NCBI GenBank assembly: GCA_019096155.1
Contig: JAHCVI010000002.1
Span: 4,650,001 to 4,714,000 of the forward strand
Direction: 5' to 3'
Length of the DNA stretch: 64,000 nucleotides
Source of the DNA: Staphylotrichum longicolle
Lineage: Eukaryota > Ascomycota > Sordariomycetes > Sordariales > Chaetomiaceae
Within the stretch, counting starts at the first letter, position 1. Every line of letters begins with the position of its first letter. Of the stretch, positions 54,852-64,000 are shown piece by piece. The notes under the pieces were generated by a model. The model saw only the letters and a list, made by a program, of their open reading frames with translations, did no database searches and had not been told where the DNA came from. Made by a program: the position numbers and the translations under genes.

Positions 54852-55475
54852 TTAGCGTTTGTAACGAGAACCAAGCTGTAGATCAGAGAAGCTTATTAAC
54901 AGGTCATCTGCGTGAGGATAGCTTGGAATCGATCGCGGCAGCTTCGGCGGTGTTAGTCTCCTTCTGATCCTATCGTTCTGATCCTCGATTCGTTTTTGAA
55001 GTTCTGAATCCCGTTCCTGGAAAGCGACGGATTTACGTATAAGGGGTGGTCTGTTACTGATTCTGTCATTCTGAGCTGCGATCTTTGGTTGAAGCTGCGC
55101 GCCCCATTGATCCTGGAAGGAGACGGACCTGCGTCGTCGCGGCAGACTCCTAGTTCCCTCACTCACAGAAATATGCTTGGCCTCAACGGGAATAGGTTTG
55201 AGACGCCACTGCTGCGCCACTGTCACATCGTTTACCGTACGTCGGCTGCCGTAGCGCTTGTGGTTGCGTGTGTACGCCCGGCGGGGCATCAGCAACTCGC
55301 CAGTGAAGCACTCTTGGTGGGGATAAGGCGTTGGGGGGCGATTGATATAAGGTGGCGCTCGCACACTATATATAAACGGGTCTCTAGCTGTGTTCAAGTG
55401 GCTCAGACGGAGCCGACGATGGTAAGAAGAGTTGCTCGATGGCCTGGGAGGAGCGAAGCAGTTGAGGCAGTCCAT
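54852..55475 (-). CDS. Arg-rich protein with internal repeat, unidentified
   Basis: A 207-residue, strongly basic protein without membrane span. The segment RRSVSFQDQW...IAAQNDRI is repeated as RKSVAFQERD...IEDQNDRI, two copies about 33 residues apart. MPRRAYTRNHKRYGSRRTV and VAQQWRLKPIPVEAKH look like conserved blocks. The repeated RxSV(S/A)FQ may be a phosphorylation-type motif (basic-x-x-Ser). Function unknown. Confidence 0.55.
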   Translation of the reverse strand: MDCLNCFAPPRPSSNSSYHRRLRLSHLNTARDPFIYSVRAPPYINRPPTPYPHQECFTGELLMPRRAYTRNHKRYGSRRTVNDVTVAQQWRLKPIPVEAKHISVSEGTRSLPRRRRSVSFQDQWGAQLQPKIAAQNDRISNRPPLIRKSVAFQERDSELQKRIEDQNDRIRRRLTPPKLPRSIPSYPHADDLLISFSDLQLGSRYKR

Positions 55476-55905
55476 CGCACAGTTTTGGAATTTTATATGA
55501 CTCGGCTAGAAAGTGAATGAGATTTGTAAACCTTTTGAATAGATTAGGCAACTGCTATTTCTCTGATCCACATACTTGAAACTCATTTCTAGCCTTCAGT
55601 CCTTGATATTCGCGAATCGAGTGACTCATCAGGTCATCGACCAACGAACATTCACTATACGGTGCATGTACATGTATGCACAAGACGAGGGAACTACTGT
55701 AGGTCGCCATGAGGGCCAGACAAGTGCCGTTCTGGTGGGTTCTAGAAGTTCACCAGTTGTTAATGCAATCCACACTTGGCTGCAAGCTCTAGTAACCATC
55801 TGTGATTGAAGCTGCATATGTGCATTGTTGGGAACCTTTTGGCTTCCTCGTATACATCTCACTAAGTACCTCTAGAGCCCTAGAAGTGGCTAATCTAGTG
55901 ATTTG
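55476..55905. other. Spacer
   Basis: No gene recognised. Confidence 0.3.
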
Positions 55906-56382
55906 TCACACTACCTTTGCAGTTTTCCTCTCTCTAGACCTCCCTCTAGACTTCCCCTTATACTCATCCGTGCTATACCCATCGCTATCGCTGTCATCAG
56001 TACTATTATCAGCACTACCGTCACTCTCACTATCTTTTATATTTTCATAGTCACTCTGACTGTCATCGTCTATACTCCCCTCATCACTAGACCAACTCTT
56101 ACTATCCTCGGTATCGTCCTCGTCGCCGCCAAGTATATCTTTTATAATTATACCCCTAATGCAAGTAGTTTCACGACGTAGTTGGATTAGAAGTTCATAT
56201 AACTTGTTTGTTCGTCCTGCGATTGACTCTGCAGAGCCTGGGTCGCCGTTCTTAGTATAGTACTCTTGGCTTCCATCATTTGAGCCCTGCTCTTTCTTCT
56301 CATCTTCGCAGATCTGATGCTGCATCTTGTTCGTCTCTTGGTGGGGTGGTTTCTGGTGATTAAACAGATTGCTCAGCAACAA
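55906..56382 (-). CDS. Acidic low-complexity protein, unidentified
   Basis: A 158-residue frame. Residues 30-75 form a helical stretch (GRTNKLYELLIQLRRETTCI), followed by a long Asp/Ser/Glu tract and a basic end (KGKSRGRSRERKTAKVV). A second start (MQHQICEDE) lies at 56325. Low-complexity composition means the frame could be kept by chance, but the N-terminal half looks structured. Confidence 0.45.
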   Translation of the reverse strand: MLLSNLFNHQKPPHQETNKMQHQICEDEKKEQGSNDGSQEYYTKNGDPGSAESIAGRTNKLYELLIQLRRETTCIRGIIIKDILGGDEDDTEDSKSWSSDEGSIDDDSQSDYENIKDSESDGSADNSTDDSDSDGYSTDEYKGKSRGRSRERKTAKVV

Positions 56383-56460
56383 TTTTGCTCAACATTAGCA
56401 ATAGCCTAGGTCGAGTATCTTATATATTTTCAGATTCGAGATCTTCAGTTCGATTTTTCG

Positions 56461-57330
56461 ATTCTACCTTTTTCTATCTTTGTCCCCTAGGTCACCTCTT
56501 TGTCCCCTAGATCCCCCCTTTCACATTTCTGTCGATTTCTCTATCTTTGTCCCCCAGGTACCCCCTTTCTCCCTAGGTACCCCCTTTCCCATTTCTCTAT
56601 CTTTGTCCTCTAGGTGCCCCTTTCCCATTTTTCTATCCTTGGGGGGGTACCTAGGAAACAAAGATAGAGAAATAGGATAGAGAAATGGGAAAGGGGGGAC
56701 CTAGGGGACAAGAGGTACCTAGGGACAAAGAAAGGGGGTACCAAGGGGATACCTAGGGGACAAAGATAGAGAAATGGGAAGGGGGAGCCTAGGGGACAAG
56801 GGGGGTACCTAGGAAACAAAGATAGAGAAATGGGATAGAGAAATGGGAAAGGGGGGACCTAGGGGGATAAGGATAGAGAAATTGGACAGAAAAATGGTAA
56901 AGGGGGGACCTAGGGGACAAGGTGGGTACCTAGGGAACAAAGATAGAGAAATGGGAAAGGGGGGACCTAGGGGATAAGGATAGAGAAATGGGAAAGGTGG
57001 CACCTAGAGGACAAAGATAGAGAAATGGGAAAGGGGGGACCTAGGGGACAAAGATAGATGAAATAGAGAAATGGGAAAGGGGGTACCTAGGGAGAAAGGG
57101 GGTACCTGGGGGACAAAGATAGAGAAATCGACAGAAATGTGAAAGGGAGGATCTAGGGGACAAAGAGGTGACCTAGGGGACAAAGATAGAAAAATGGGAA
57201 AGGGGGCACCTAGAGGACAAAGATAGAGAAATGGGAAAGGGGGGACCTAGGGGATTGTCCCCTAGGTCCCCCCTTTCCCATTTCTCTATCCTTGTCCCCA
57301 GGCACCTCCTTTCCCATTTTTCTGTTTTTG
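56461..57330. repeat. Minisatellite with inverted arms
   Basis: About 870 bp built of a ~36 bp unit, roughly GACCTAGGGGACAAAGATAG then AGAAATGGGAAAGG. From about 56640 to 57250 units run in one direction; 56461-56640 and 57255-57310 run in the other. The left arm at about 56466-56600 is almost the exact reverse complement of about 57062-57195, including the irregular copy with TCGACAGAAATGTGAAAGG. The unit contains the palindrome CCTAGG. Confidence 0.9.
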
Positions 57331-57771
57331 TCCACATGCTCTTCTGTCTTCGTCTTTCTAGTGACTATGTTTCTCGTTTCCCCACAGTGCCCTAGCCTTC
57401 GAGCACTGTCACGAAGTTGACCTTGTTGCCCTATAGTCGGACGGAAAGAGCGAGTCCTTTGAAATATTCAGTGTATTGTACATACATATGCCATAAAGAT
57501 ATGTAGTTTACAGCATAACCCTAACCTGCCGCTTGTTAATAGAAAGAGCAAAGAGCGAACTCATGATCCCTCCCTGACACAATCTATACCTTGTCTTCCA
57601 TGCTTGCAAACACGTCTTGTCCTAACTTCGCTCCAGGCAGCTCAAGTCCAGGTTGAACTTATTGAGAACGACCCCCAACAGGGCTCGCAACCGTTTCCCG
57701 CGGATACCTAGGCGGTAGTGACGGCAGGTGTTGTCGCCTCGAGCAGATGATTGGGGGTGGAACAACGGGTG
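57331..57771. other. Spacer next to minisatellite
   Basis: No gene recognised. Confidence 0.3.
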
Positions 57772-58143
57772 TTAGGAGCTCAATGTCGCCCCCCCGGACT
57801 TGTGCATATGCAGTTCGTCTGGTCTCCCATATGATTGTGAAGTCCATTCTTGGGTAGATGCTGCTCTATCCGTCGCCAACCCCGGATTAGGTCGAGGCGC
57901 GAATCCGGCCGCCTGAAACCGTTTTGGATCCCCTGGCTGATATGCAGTGTAGCTAGGGGCATACGGTGCAACAGGTGCAGAGTTACCAGAAGCGTGGCTC
58001 TCTCCAGGCTCCCGCCTCTTGCCGCGTAGACCCCATAGGCATATAACAGCACCAAGGGCAACAGCAAGTGCTGTAGCACTGAAGGCAATGCTGACAAATA
58101 CAAATATAGATAACTGTGTCGATGATATTGATAAAGAGTCCAT
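57772..58143 (-). CDS. Single-span membrane protein with Pro/Tyr tail
   Basis: A 123-residue frame: short lumenal start MDSLSISSTQ, one strong transmembrane helix (LSIFVFVSIAFSATALAVAL to about residue 40), a positive stop-transfer run GLRGKRREPGE, and a tail with APYAPSYTAYQPGDPKRFQ. Type III/I topology is likely. No family recognised. Confidence 0.5.
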   Translation of the reverse strand: MDSLSISSTQLSIFVFVSIAFSATALAVALGAVICLWGLRGKRREPGESHASGNSAPVAPYAPSYTAYQPGDPKRFQAAGFAPRPNPGLATDRAASTQEWTSQSYGRPDELHMHKSGGATLSS

Positions 58144-58431
58144 CGCAAATCTAGATAGTCCAAAGTTGCGCCGAGAACAATGCGAAATAGCGAAATAGAG
58201 TAGGTGAAATAATGATGCGATTCTACGTGGAGCTGAAGAAAGGGGGTTGGCTTGGGAAATAAAACCTGCGGAGATCGTTGTTCGAATTAGCGCGCTCTAT
58301 TTTTAGCTTGTTGTACGGCGCCTCGGCGCGTAATATCAAGAGACTTAGCGCCGACGCACTGGGTTTGGAATGGCAAGACATCTTTGACTTTTTCTTCTCT
58401 CTCTAGTAAACGTAGGGAGTAGACAGTTGCG

Positions 58432-60726
58432 ATGGTTAACTCGCTATGGCTGGACCTTCGGCGGAGCGCGTCGGGCAATCCGCTCCTACTAGAACACCAC
58501 CGCCCGTATCGAGCTATCACAGAAGAGAGTGAGCAGTGCTTGGAGCTCATCCTTCTGGTGCGCGGGAGAAGGCACGTACAATGCAAGTACGTGTCGTACG
58601 CTGGCAATCAGGTCCATCTGCGGCGCATTGGACCTCCTTGGCGACTTGTCGCTGAATGCGGCCTTCATCTCCTCCCAACTGCGACAACATGGGAGGTAGG
58701 CAGTCACTCACAAGGACTAGTCTCATATCACCAGGTACCCGGAGCCAATCCGCCAGTGGGAGCGGTTGCACAGCTGCTGTACTCGCAAGTTTTATCAATC
58801 TTCAGTACCGTTGTCATCCTGCTCGAGGAGGACTTTGGCGGTCTATCGGCGGTTATCCACCAGCTTGCGGCATGGGCCCATACCACTCCTCGCACACCCA
58901 GTCGAGCTCGGCCGCGGGTGTTCATCATCACAGGACAGCGCAAGCATGATCCTAGGAGGCTGGAGTGGGAGCTCACGGTTGAGATTTTGACGAACTTCAA
59001 CCCACTTCGAGAGCAAAGCTTCAAGACGGCCGAGAGGATGTGGAGAGAATGCTTCGAAGGTATCGAGCACGTTGGCGAGCCTCGGTCTGTTGAGGAATTA
59101 TACCGGCTGCCACCAGGAAAGACCTCTTACCCACGAATGGTCGCTTGCCAGCTTGTGGGACTCCTCCGAGCTGCGTTTCGGCAGTTCCATCGGTGCCGAG
59201 AGGAGCCGTTCGGCCTGATCGATGCGGTCCGCGCAAGCCGCAGGGACCAGGCGCCGATGGAGTTCCAGCTCGTCAAGGCCTTGAGAATGCGTACCAGAAA
59301 TACGGACGAACTAAAAGCGGTCAGCATGCTCATTGCCTCGGCGATGACCGTACACGGGTATCGCCCCGGTCTGCCTGAAGCGGCGTTCCCGCTTGACGAG
59401 GTCTTTAGGGAGTTTTATTCGGAACCTCTACGACGCCTCGCTGCGCGAGCCAATCTCGTTACCCTCTTTGCTCAGGTGCATAGTCACTTTGTCAAGTTCG
59501 CCGGTGCCGCCGTCGCTGGCACTCTCGACCCCGTTGCTCACCACCGGCGCATCCTCGAAAAGGTGGGCTCGCTCAATCTCGACCAGGGAACGTGCCTCTC
59601 TTGTCTAGTCCGCGTGGCGTCGAACGGCCTTTCATGTGGTCACCGTCTCTGCGATGCCTGTGTCTCGATGCATTGCCAGGAACGCGAAGGCCAAGCTTTC
59701 CGCCTGCCCGCGTGCGTGTTTTGCCAGGCGGCGAACCACACACCGCTGCACGTGAAGCCGTCGACAGCGGGGGCCCGAGTCTTACGCCTCGCAGGACCGG
59801 TTGGAGCAGCGCAGGGGATGGCCAGCTTCCTGCGGTCTCTGCGGTCCGCTGTACGCAGCCCGCTCCATGACCAATTCGACGTGGTTATCGCGAGTGGCAT
59901 AGGCATGTTCTTCGCGGTCATGCTGTTCTGCAAGCGTGTCACAATTGAGGACTGCATTCACCACCTCCCAAACCTGGAGTGCGCCAAGCAGAGCAGGTGG
60001 GGGTTGAAGTTTGGCCGGCGCCTACGCTTCCGCTTTGAGGAGCTCATAACCAATGGCGTCCGGCTGTGCCTGCAGCATAAGCGCCGGTTGCGGGATTGCA
60101 GCGGGTAAGCCCTTGGCGCCTAGAGGCGTGATGGCGCTAACGTTAGCCCTTTTAGGGAACACGAGGAGACGCCCATCCGCACCGAATGTAGATCCGAGTG
60201 CTTCTGGCCCAAGGCCCGGTGCGATGTCGTCGTAGAGTATAACGGCGACGCTCTCGGGCCAGCACCAATCGGGCCAATGGCGGACAGGCTTCTCGCGTCT
60301 CTCTTTTATCTTGAGGCGGAGGATTGCCTCGGTTCGCAAATTCTTTTACCCGTTTGTATTAGATGCCGCCTACCATCCGGCCAGACCCTCGTTGACCTGC
60401 TGATGAGAGCCCGCCTGAGGAATGCTCAGATCCATTGCGGCAGACAGACGTCTATCCTTTGCCCAGAAGAGAACTGGCGTGACGCCGCCCGAGGCATGCC
60501 GTTCATGAGGCGGATTTACATTCCCGTTTCCTCGCCCTCCGACATCATCGACATCAAAATCAGCGGTCTCGTCTCAGACACTACGAGTGTGAGCAACTGT
60601 CCCTACGAGCTAGAGGCTCTGATGAACGAATCCCCGAGCCAAGAGGCTGGTATTGTCGACCATCGGTCGCTCGTGATCAACACGATAGATTTCCTAGGCG
60701 TGCAGTTACATAAGGTTTTTAAGTAA
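58432..60726 (+). CDS. RING and patatin-like phospholipase (PLP) protein, catalytic core damaged
   Basis: Exons 58432-60104 and 60156-60726 (51 bp phase-2 intron with GCTAAC branch site) encode 747 residues. Residues 1-375 are a helical region seen in fungal patatin proteins; about 385-440 is a Cys/His finger (CLSCLVRVAS, CGHRLCDACV, CVFCQ). The patatin part begins RVLRLAGPVGAAQGMASFL. The nucleophile elbow, normally GxSxG, reads VVIASGIGMFFAV, so the serine is out of place. After CIHHLPNLECA the family's central portion with the DGG aspartate is absent; the sequence resumes ECFWPKARCDVVVE and ends with MADRLLASLFYLEAE and the usual C-terminal beta domain. A real transcript is plausible, lipase activity is not. 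Patatin-like proteins are frequent Starship cargo. Confidence 0.75.
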
Positions 60727-60835
60727 TCTACGAGGCCCCTGTCTCAGCGGACATCTATGGGCGTGTTATATCGTCAAAAAATATACGTCGGTCTTCTGCC
60801 GGCGTTGGGGTAGTTCTCGTGCCCTGCTAGCTCAC

Positions 60836-61217
60836 TGTGACGAATCGTCCGGTCCAACCACTCTGAAAGAATTCAGGCCGATGAAGGTAGGTTGCACATT
60901 TGGATATGTGAGGAGCCAAAGGGCCTACAACAAGATGCCTGCTTGTAATTGCTTACTGAGAAAGCTCCAAGCTCTCTCAACGAGTGACTGGTCACCTAGA
61001 GTATATATACATGCTGGATCACCTTCGTCTCTGTGATCCCTTAGTGTGAGGATGACCTGGATCACCGTGATACCATTGTCTCCCTTTGTGATCCTTTCCC
61101 CTGGATCACCGTGCCAAGCGTGACCCTTCCGTGAGTGGTTGCTGAAGCCAATGGCTGGTGCATGTCCTGCATGCTTCCCTGCGGCGCCATGGCCGCCTCA
61201 TGTGGTCGGTCGTGACA
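60836..61217 (+). mobile_element. Solo LTR, 382 bp
   Basis: TGTGACGAATCGT at the start and GGTCGGTCGTGACA at the end, with a perfect CTCAC duplication (60831-60835 and 61218-61222). More diverged in its first 100 bp than the other two copies. It sits between the PLP gene and the ferric reductase gene. Confidence 0.87.
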
Positions 61218-61353
61218 CTCACGTCAAGATGCAAGGCGCTATTCTCACTTTCTAGAAGTGGGAAGCAAGAAGCAAGAAGAAACATTCTATATTCTAAGCT
61301 CCCACTAAGCCTTTAATTCTATGATTATGTGAGCTGTATGTACATTATTTTAC

Positions 61354-62965
61354 CTACAGCATAGGATAGGATGGGTTTTTCACCGTGTCTGGACGGTAAC
61401 TTAGCTCACGAAACCAAATGACGTTTTCAATACTACTGTGCTGGAGGGCCATAGTTCTGGCCGTATTCATAAACCTTCTAGTGCCGCTTGCTGTAAAATA
61501 GGCAAGGTAAGCAGGAAGTCTTTTGGCCATTGAATGGCAGCATAGTCTTACCGACAACGAGGGTTCTACCCGGCTTTCCATTAGCAACCTTCTCGATGCG
61601 CTGGGAAAGTATATTCAGGTCTTGGCTCTTAACTGCGTTCCAGTTCTTCAAGGCAGGCAGTTTAGGCTCTTTAGTTGATTCATCTCCCCGTTTGGGATAG
61701 ATTACAAACACGCGCAAGAGGGAGACCTGTTGCTTCTCTGGATCATTCAAACTTGTTTGAGGTGTGATATCTCTCGACATCGCTGCGAGGTGGTCAAAGT
61801 ATTCTGACACACAATCATATTGGCGGTTATCATCGAGTTTCCAGACGAGGTCAATGCAGCGGGTGATATCGCAATGGAGTGGAGCGTCTCCGTTGTTTAG
61901 CTTATCGCGCCTCTTCCTGGAAATGAGAGAGAGAGCGAACGGGAGGATCCCGGCAATGCCTATACCGTCACCAGCCAATACAAGGGTCTCGAAGGAGCCC
62001 ATATTTAGGTCGCCTCCATACGGGCCGCTTAACCCGGGTCTGGGGGTTGATTCCATCTCTCTATTGATTAAAATTTCGAAGTGACGAACCGAGCCATTCA
62101 CTTCGTCCGTCCACCAAGCAACAGGAACACATACGCCGCTACGCTGTCCTGGTATGTTGACGTAGAAATATGATCCTGGGAGGGCTGGCACGGTTGAATT
62201 GGTATCCACAGACAGCCGGGTTATCTTTGCCTTGTTGGGACCCCTGATGGTCATCGTAGCGCGGCGATACCCGTACCACGTTAGCAGTCGCAATGCCATT
62301 GAAACGATCCACAAGGATCCCGTGCCAAAGAGCATGACCCAAGCAAATGAAAAAGGCGCCGAGACCGTCCACAGATGCCATCCCAATGAAATCAAGATAC
62401 CGATAGAAAATAGTGCGTGATGAATTCTGAAGAAGGTGTAGTGGCCTGGATGGACTGCCGAATGAAACACTAAGTGGCCGATCGAGAGGACGGGGCAGAA
62501 GCACAAGAACCCGACAAGAACCCGTCCGGAGGCGATCTGGAGTGTTTCAGAACTTCCGGATCTTTCTGCTTGCGCCGTATGAATGAGCGACAGCGCCACG
62601 ACCGCTGCAGCCACCGAATAATGCGCCAAGTAGTAGATGCGAAAGGAGATACCTATACTATTTGCAATCGAATTTGTCCTGCCCCCAAGATATAATAGTA
62701 CTAAGTTGACGATGGCAAAGAATTTGGAGGATGAACGTCCTTCGAAACGCAAGGCAGTCGCGTTTGCTGAATGATAGAGCATGACACCGCCGATTTCAGG
62801 CAGTATATAGTTGATTACGGGAATCCGTACGTGGGCCAAGTATACCAGGACATACTTTAACAGACGCAATTGTTTAATACCAAAAAGATAGAAGAGGATC
62901 AATAAAAAGATAAGGGACCCAAGGGAAATGGCAAAATACTCGTGAATATGCAGATCCAGAGCCAT
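61354..62965 (-). CDS. Ferric reductase-like transmembrane protein (FRE), intact
   Basis: Exons 62965-61552 and 61490-61354 join across a 61 bp phase-1 intron to give about 516 residues; joining restores LVVASGTRRFMNTARTM and VIWFRELSYRPD, the family's C-terminus. It would move electrons from NADPH via FAD and haem to Fe3+ or another acceptor at a membrane. Six to seven spans are visible. Haem histidines are in YLAHYSVAAAVVALSLIHT and VFHSAVHPGHYTFF...HHALF...GWHLW. The FAD loop is PALPGSYFYVNIPG, the NADPH part SGPYGGDLN and LVLAGDGIGIAGILPFAL. I start at MALDLHIHEY; an upstream in-frame ATG at 63130 adds 55 polar residues. Part of the ferric reductase class often carried by Starships. Confidence 0.88.
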
Positions 62966-63165
62966 GGTGCCTATCGTCGCCACTAACCTACCATTACTAG
63001 AGTCTCTATCGGGTGATTTATAGGTGGGGAGTTTGCGAGAAGTGGTAAAGCAGATACTGCGATCCGGGAAACTTGCCTTTGCTTCTTGGTAAGTCGCTGA
63101 GACTTTAATAGGTTGCACCTCGGACCCCACCTACATCACTGTGCGAGGAGGGACATGCCGGAGCC
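62966..63165. promoter_or_regulatory. 200 bp shared upstream region of FRE and DUF3723 genes
   Basis: The two start codons are 200 bp apart and point away from each other, so one short region must drive both (only 35 bp if the upper FRE start is used). No specific operator recognised. Confidence 0.5.
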
Positions 63166-64000
63166 ATGGCGGCAGAGTTTCTCCTTGGCCGCTGCCAACT
63201 ACGACTAAAAGACATCGCGATAGATCCTGACTACTGCCGCGAAAGAATTGACGCTGCTATCGACCACCTACGGCCAGTTTTTGAAGATGCAAACAACTTC
63301 AAGCCTCATACGGAAAGTCACCAACTCCCTATATTAACCGACCTAGACGGGCTGAGACAGTTATTAGAAGATTCCCGGGTCTCTCACGATACTTTCCAAC
63401 AGTCGCAATCAGTGCCCCCATATCCCCAGCTAATATCTCTCCATGGCAAATTTCGTTGCATTCACGGGAGACAAAGATACGAAGCGGCGATTGGTAGCGC
63501 AAAGCTTGGGCCTGATACGTGGTGGACAGTGAGGCTATTTTGCTTACCAGAAGGCATTGATCTACGACTGCTCCTATGTGAAGAGGTCGAGCATGATCAT
63601 TATCAAACCAAATACAACGACGGGCATATATTCTGTGCTATAATGTACTGGGAAGAGCAAGATAATCTCGACCGAGTCTATCACTGGATGTCGAAGCTTT
63701 CGTCAGCAAAGCAGAAAAAGCTAAATACCCTAATGAGATGCAAGCCGCTAAAAAAGAGGCTGAAGAGACTTCGGGTATTCCCTGGCCTTCTCGACGCATT
63801 AGAGTTAGGCAATGGCGACAGAGTAGGTCACTCGCTTTCCCGTCCTCAAATTCGTCGCTATCTGGATCATATCTATGATGTCTGGAACCACATTACACTC
63901 GGACAACCCAGGGTACGACGGGCGGCGGACGTACCGACCGTCCGGCGCCTTCAGATGCTAGCGCCTTCGGCAAGCAGCGTAGATAGAAGCACGATACAGG
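63166..64000 (+). CDS. DUF3723 protein, N-terminal part (runs off the window)
   Basis: An open frame from ATG at 63166 to the window end, 278 codons without a stop. It has the features of the DUF3723 family: an N-terminal NFKPHTESHQLPILTDLDGL region, the core ISLHGKFRCIHGRQRYEAAI followed by DTWWTVRLFCL, then NDGHIFCAIMYWEEQDN, LSSAKQKKLNTLMRCK and PGLLDALELGNGDR with a C-terminal IRRYLDHIYDVWNHI. DUF3723 function is unknown; the family is one of the commonest Starship passengers. The partner FRE gene begins 200 bp away on the other strand. Strong family call; end not visible. Confidence 0.85.
   Translation, partial: MAAEFLLGRCQLRLKDIAIDPDYCRERIDAAIDHLRPVFEDANNFKPHTESHQLPILTDLDGLRQLLEDSRVSHDTFQQSQSVPPYPQLISLHGKFRCIHGRQRYEAAIGSAKLGPDTWWTVRLFCLPEGIDLRLLLCEEVEHDHYQTKYNDGHIFCAIMYWEEQDNLDRVYHWMSKLSSAKQKKLNTLMRCKPLKKRLKRLRVFPGLLDALELGNGDRVGHSLSRPQIRRYLDHIYDVWNHITLGQPRVRRAADVPTVRRLQMLAPSASSVDRSTIQ

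Noticed and set aside
56480..57003. Repetitive small proteins (SPRSPLCPLDPPF-like) from the minisatellite
   Set aside because: They are translations of a tandem repeat in several frames and both strands; no start context or homology.
57130..57330. CRISPR-like array in the 56-57 kb repeats
   Set aside because: Units are contiguous without unique spacers, the array changes orientation, and the genome is fungal.

Overview
The window is nuclear DNA of a filamentous ascomycete (Pezizomycotina). The genes have short 50-80 bp GT-AG introns with CTAAC/CTGAC-like branch points. The families are fungal: a ccg-9 type trehalose phosphorylase, bli-3, Fot/pogo transposons, a Myb-like family with WPL/LKRV motifs, and DUF3723. 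A Sordariomycete is the best guess, from family resemblance only. The region is accessory in character: intact genes are interspersed with frameshifted, truncated and inverted gene pieces, transposon ends, solo LTRs and satellite DNA.

Layout. (1) 0-7 kb is debris: the 3' end of a Fot/pogo transposon, an astacin-like protease that lacks its catalytic glutamate, a Myb-like gene remnant fused to a copied piece of pyruvate decarboxylase that is in turn fused to another Fot fragment, a RING-H2 relic and ankyrin repeats. (2) 7-37 kb is rich in carbon, fermentation and stress metabolism: glutathione reductase (broken), aldehyde dehydrogenase, ccg-9 trehalose phosphorylase (one frameshift), a zinc alcohol dehydrogenase, pyruvate decarboxylase divergent from ADH1, a bacterial-type PEP synthase, L-lactate dehydrogenase (one frameshift) beside two decayed HSP20 genes, a bli-3 FMN protein, two unrecognised proteins, cystathionine beta-synthase whose CBS regulatory tail has decayed, and a CCC1/VIT1 iron transporter. 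(3) 38-50 kb is again debris: a hybrid histidine kinase split into opposite orientations, an amino-acid permease N-terminus, a dynamin piece without GTPase domain, and a broken ferric reductase. (4) 50-64 kb looks like Starship cargo: a complete ferric reductase (FRE) divergent from a DUF3723 gene, a RING/patatin-like (PLP) gene with a damaged catalytic core, a two-RING protein, four small orphan genes, a minisatellite with inverted arms, and three solo LTRs that each keep a perfect 5 bp target duplication.

How it may work together. PDC, ADH1, the second ADH, ALDH, LDH and PEP synthase surround pyruvate: decarboxylation to acetaldehyde, reduction to ethanol, oxidation to acetate, reduction to lactate, or return to PEP. 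Trehalose phosphorylase, HSP20, glutathione reductase, CBS and the iron transporter are stress functions. Their physical grouping suggests a fermentation/stress island, possibly carried as cargo of a giant mobile element; this is inference. FRE, PLP and DUF3723 are known recurrent Starship passengers, but no DUF3435 captain gene lies in the window, so element borders cannot be set here.
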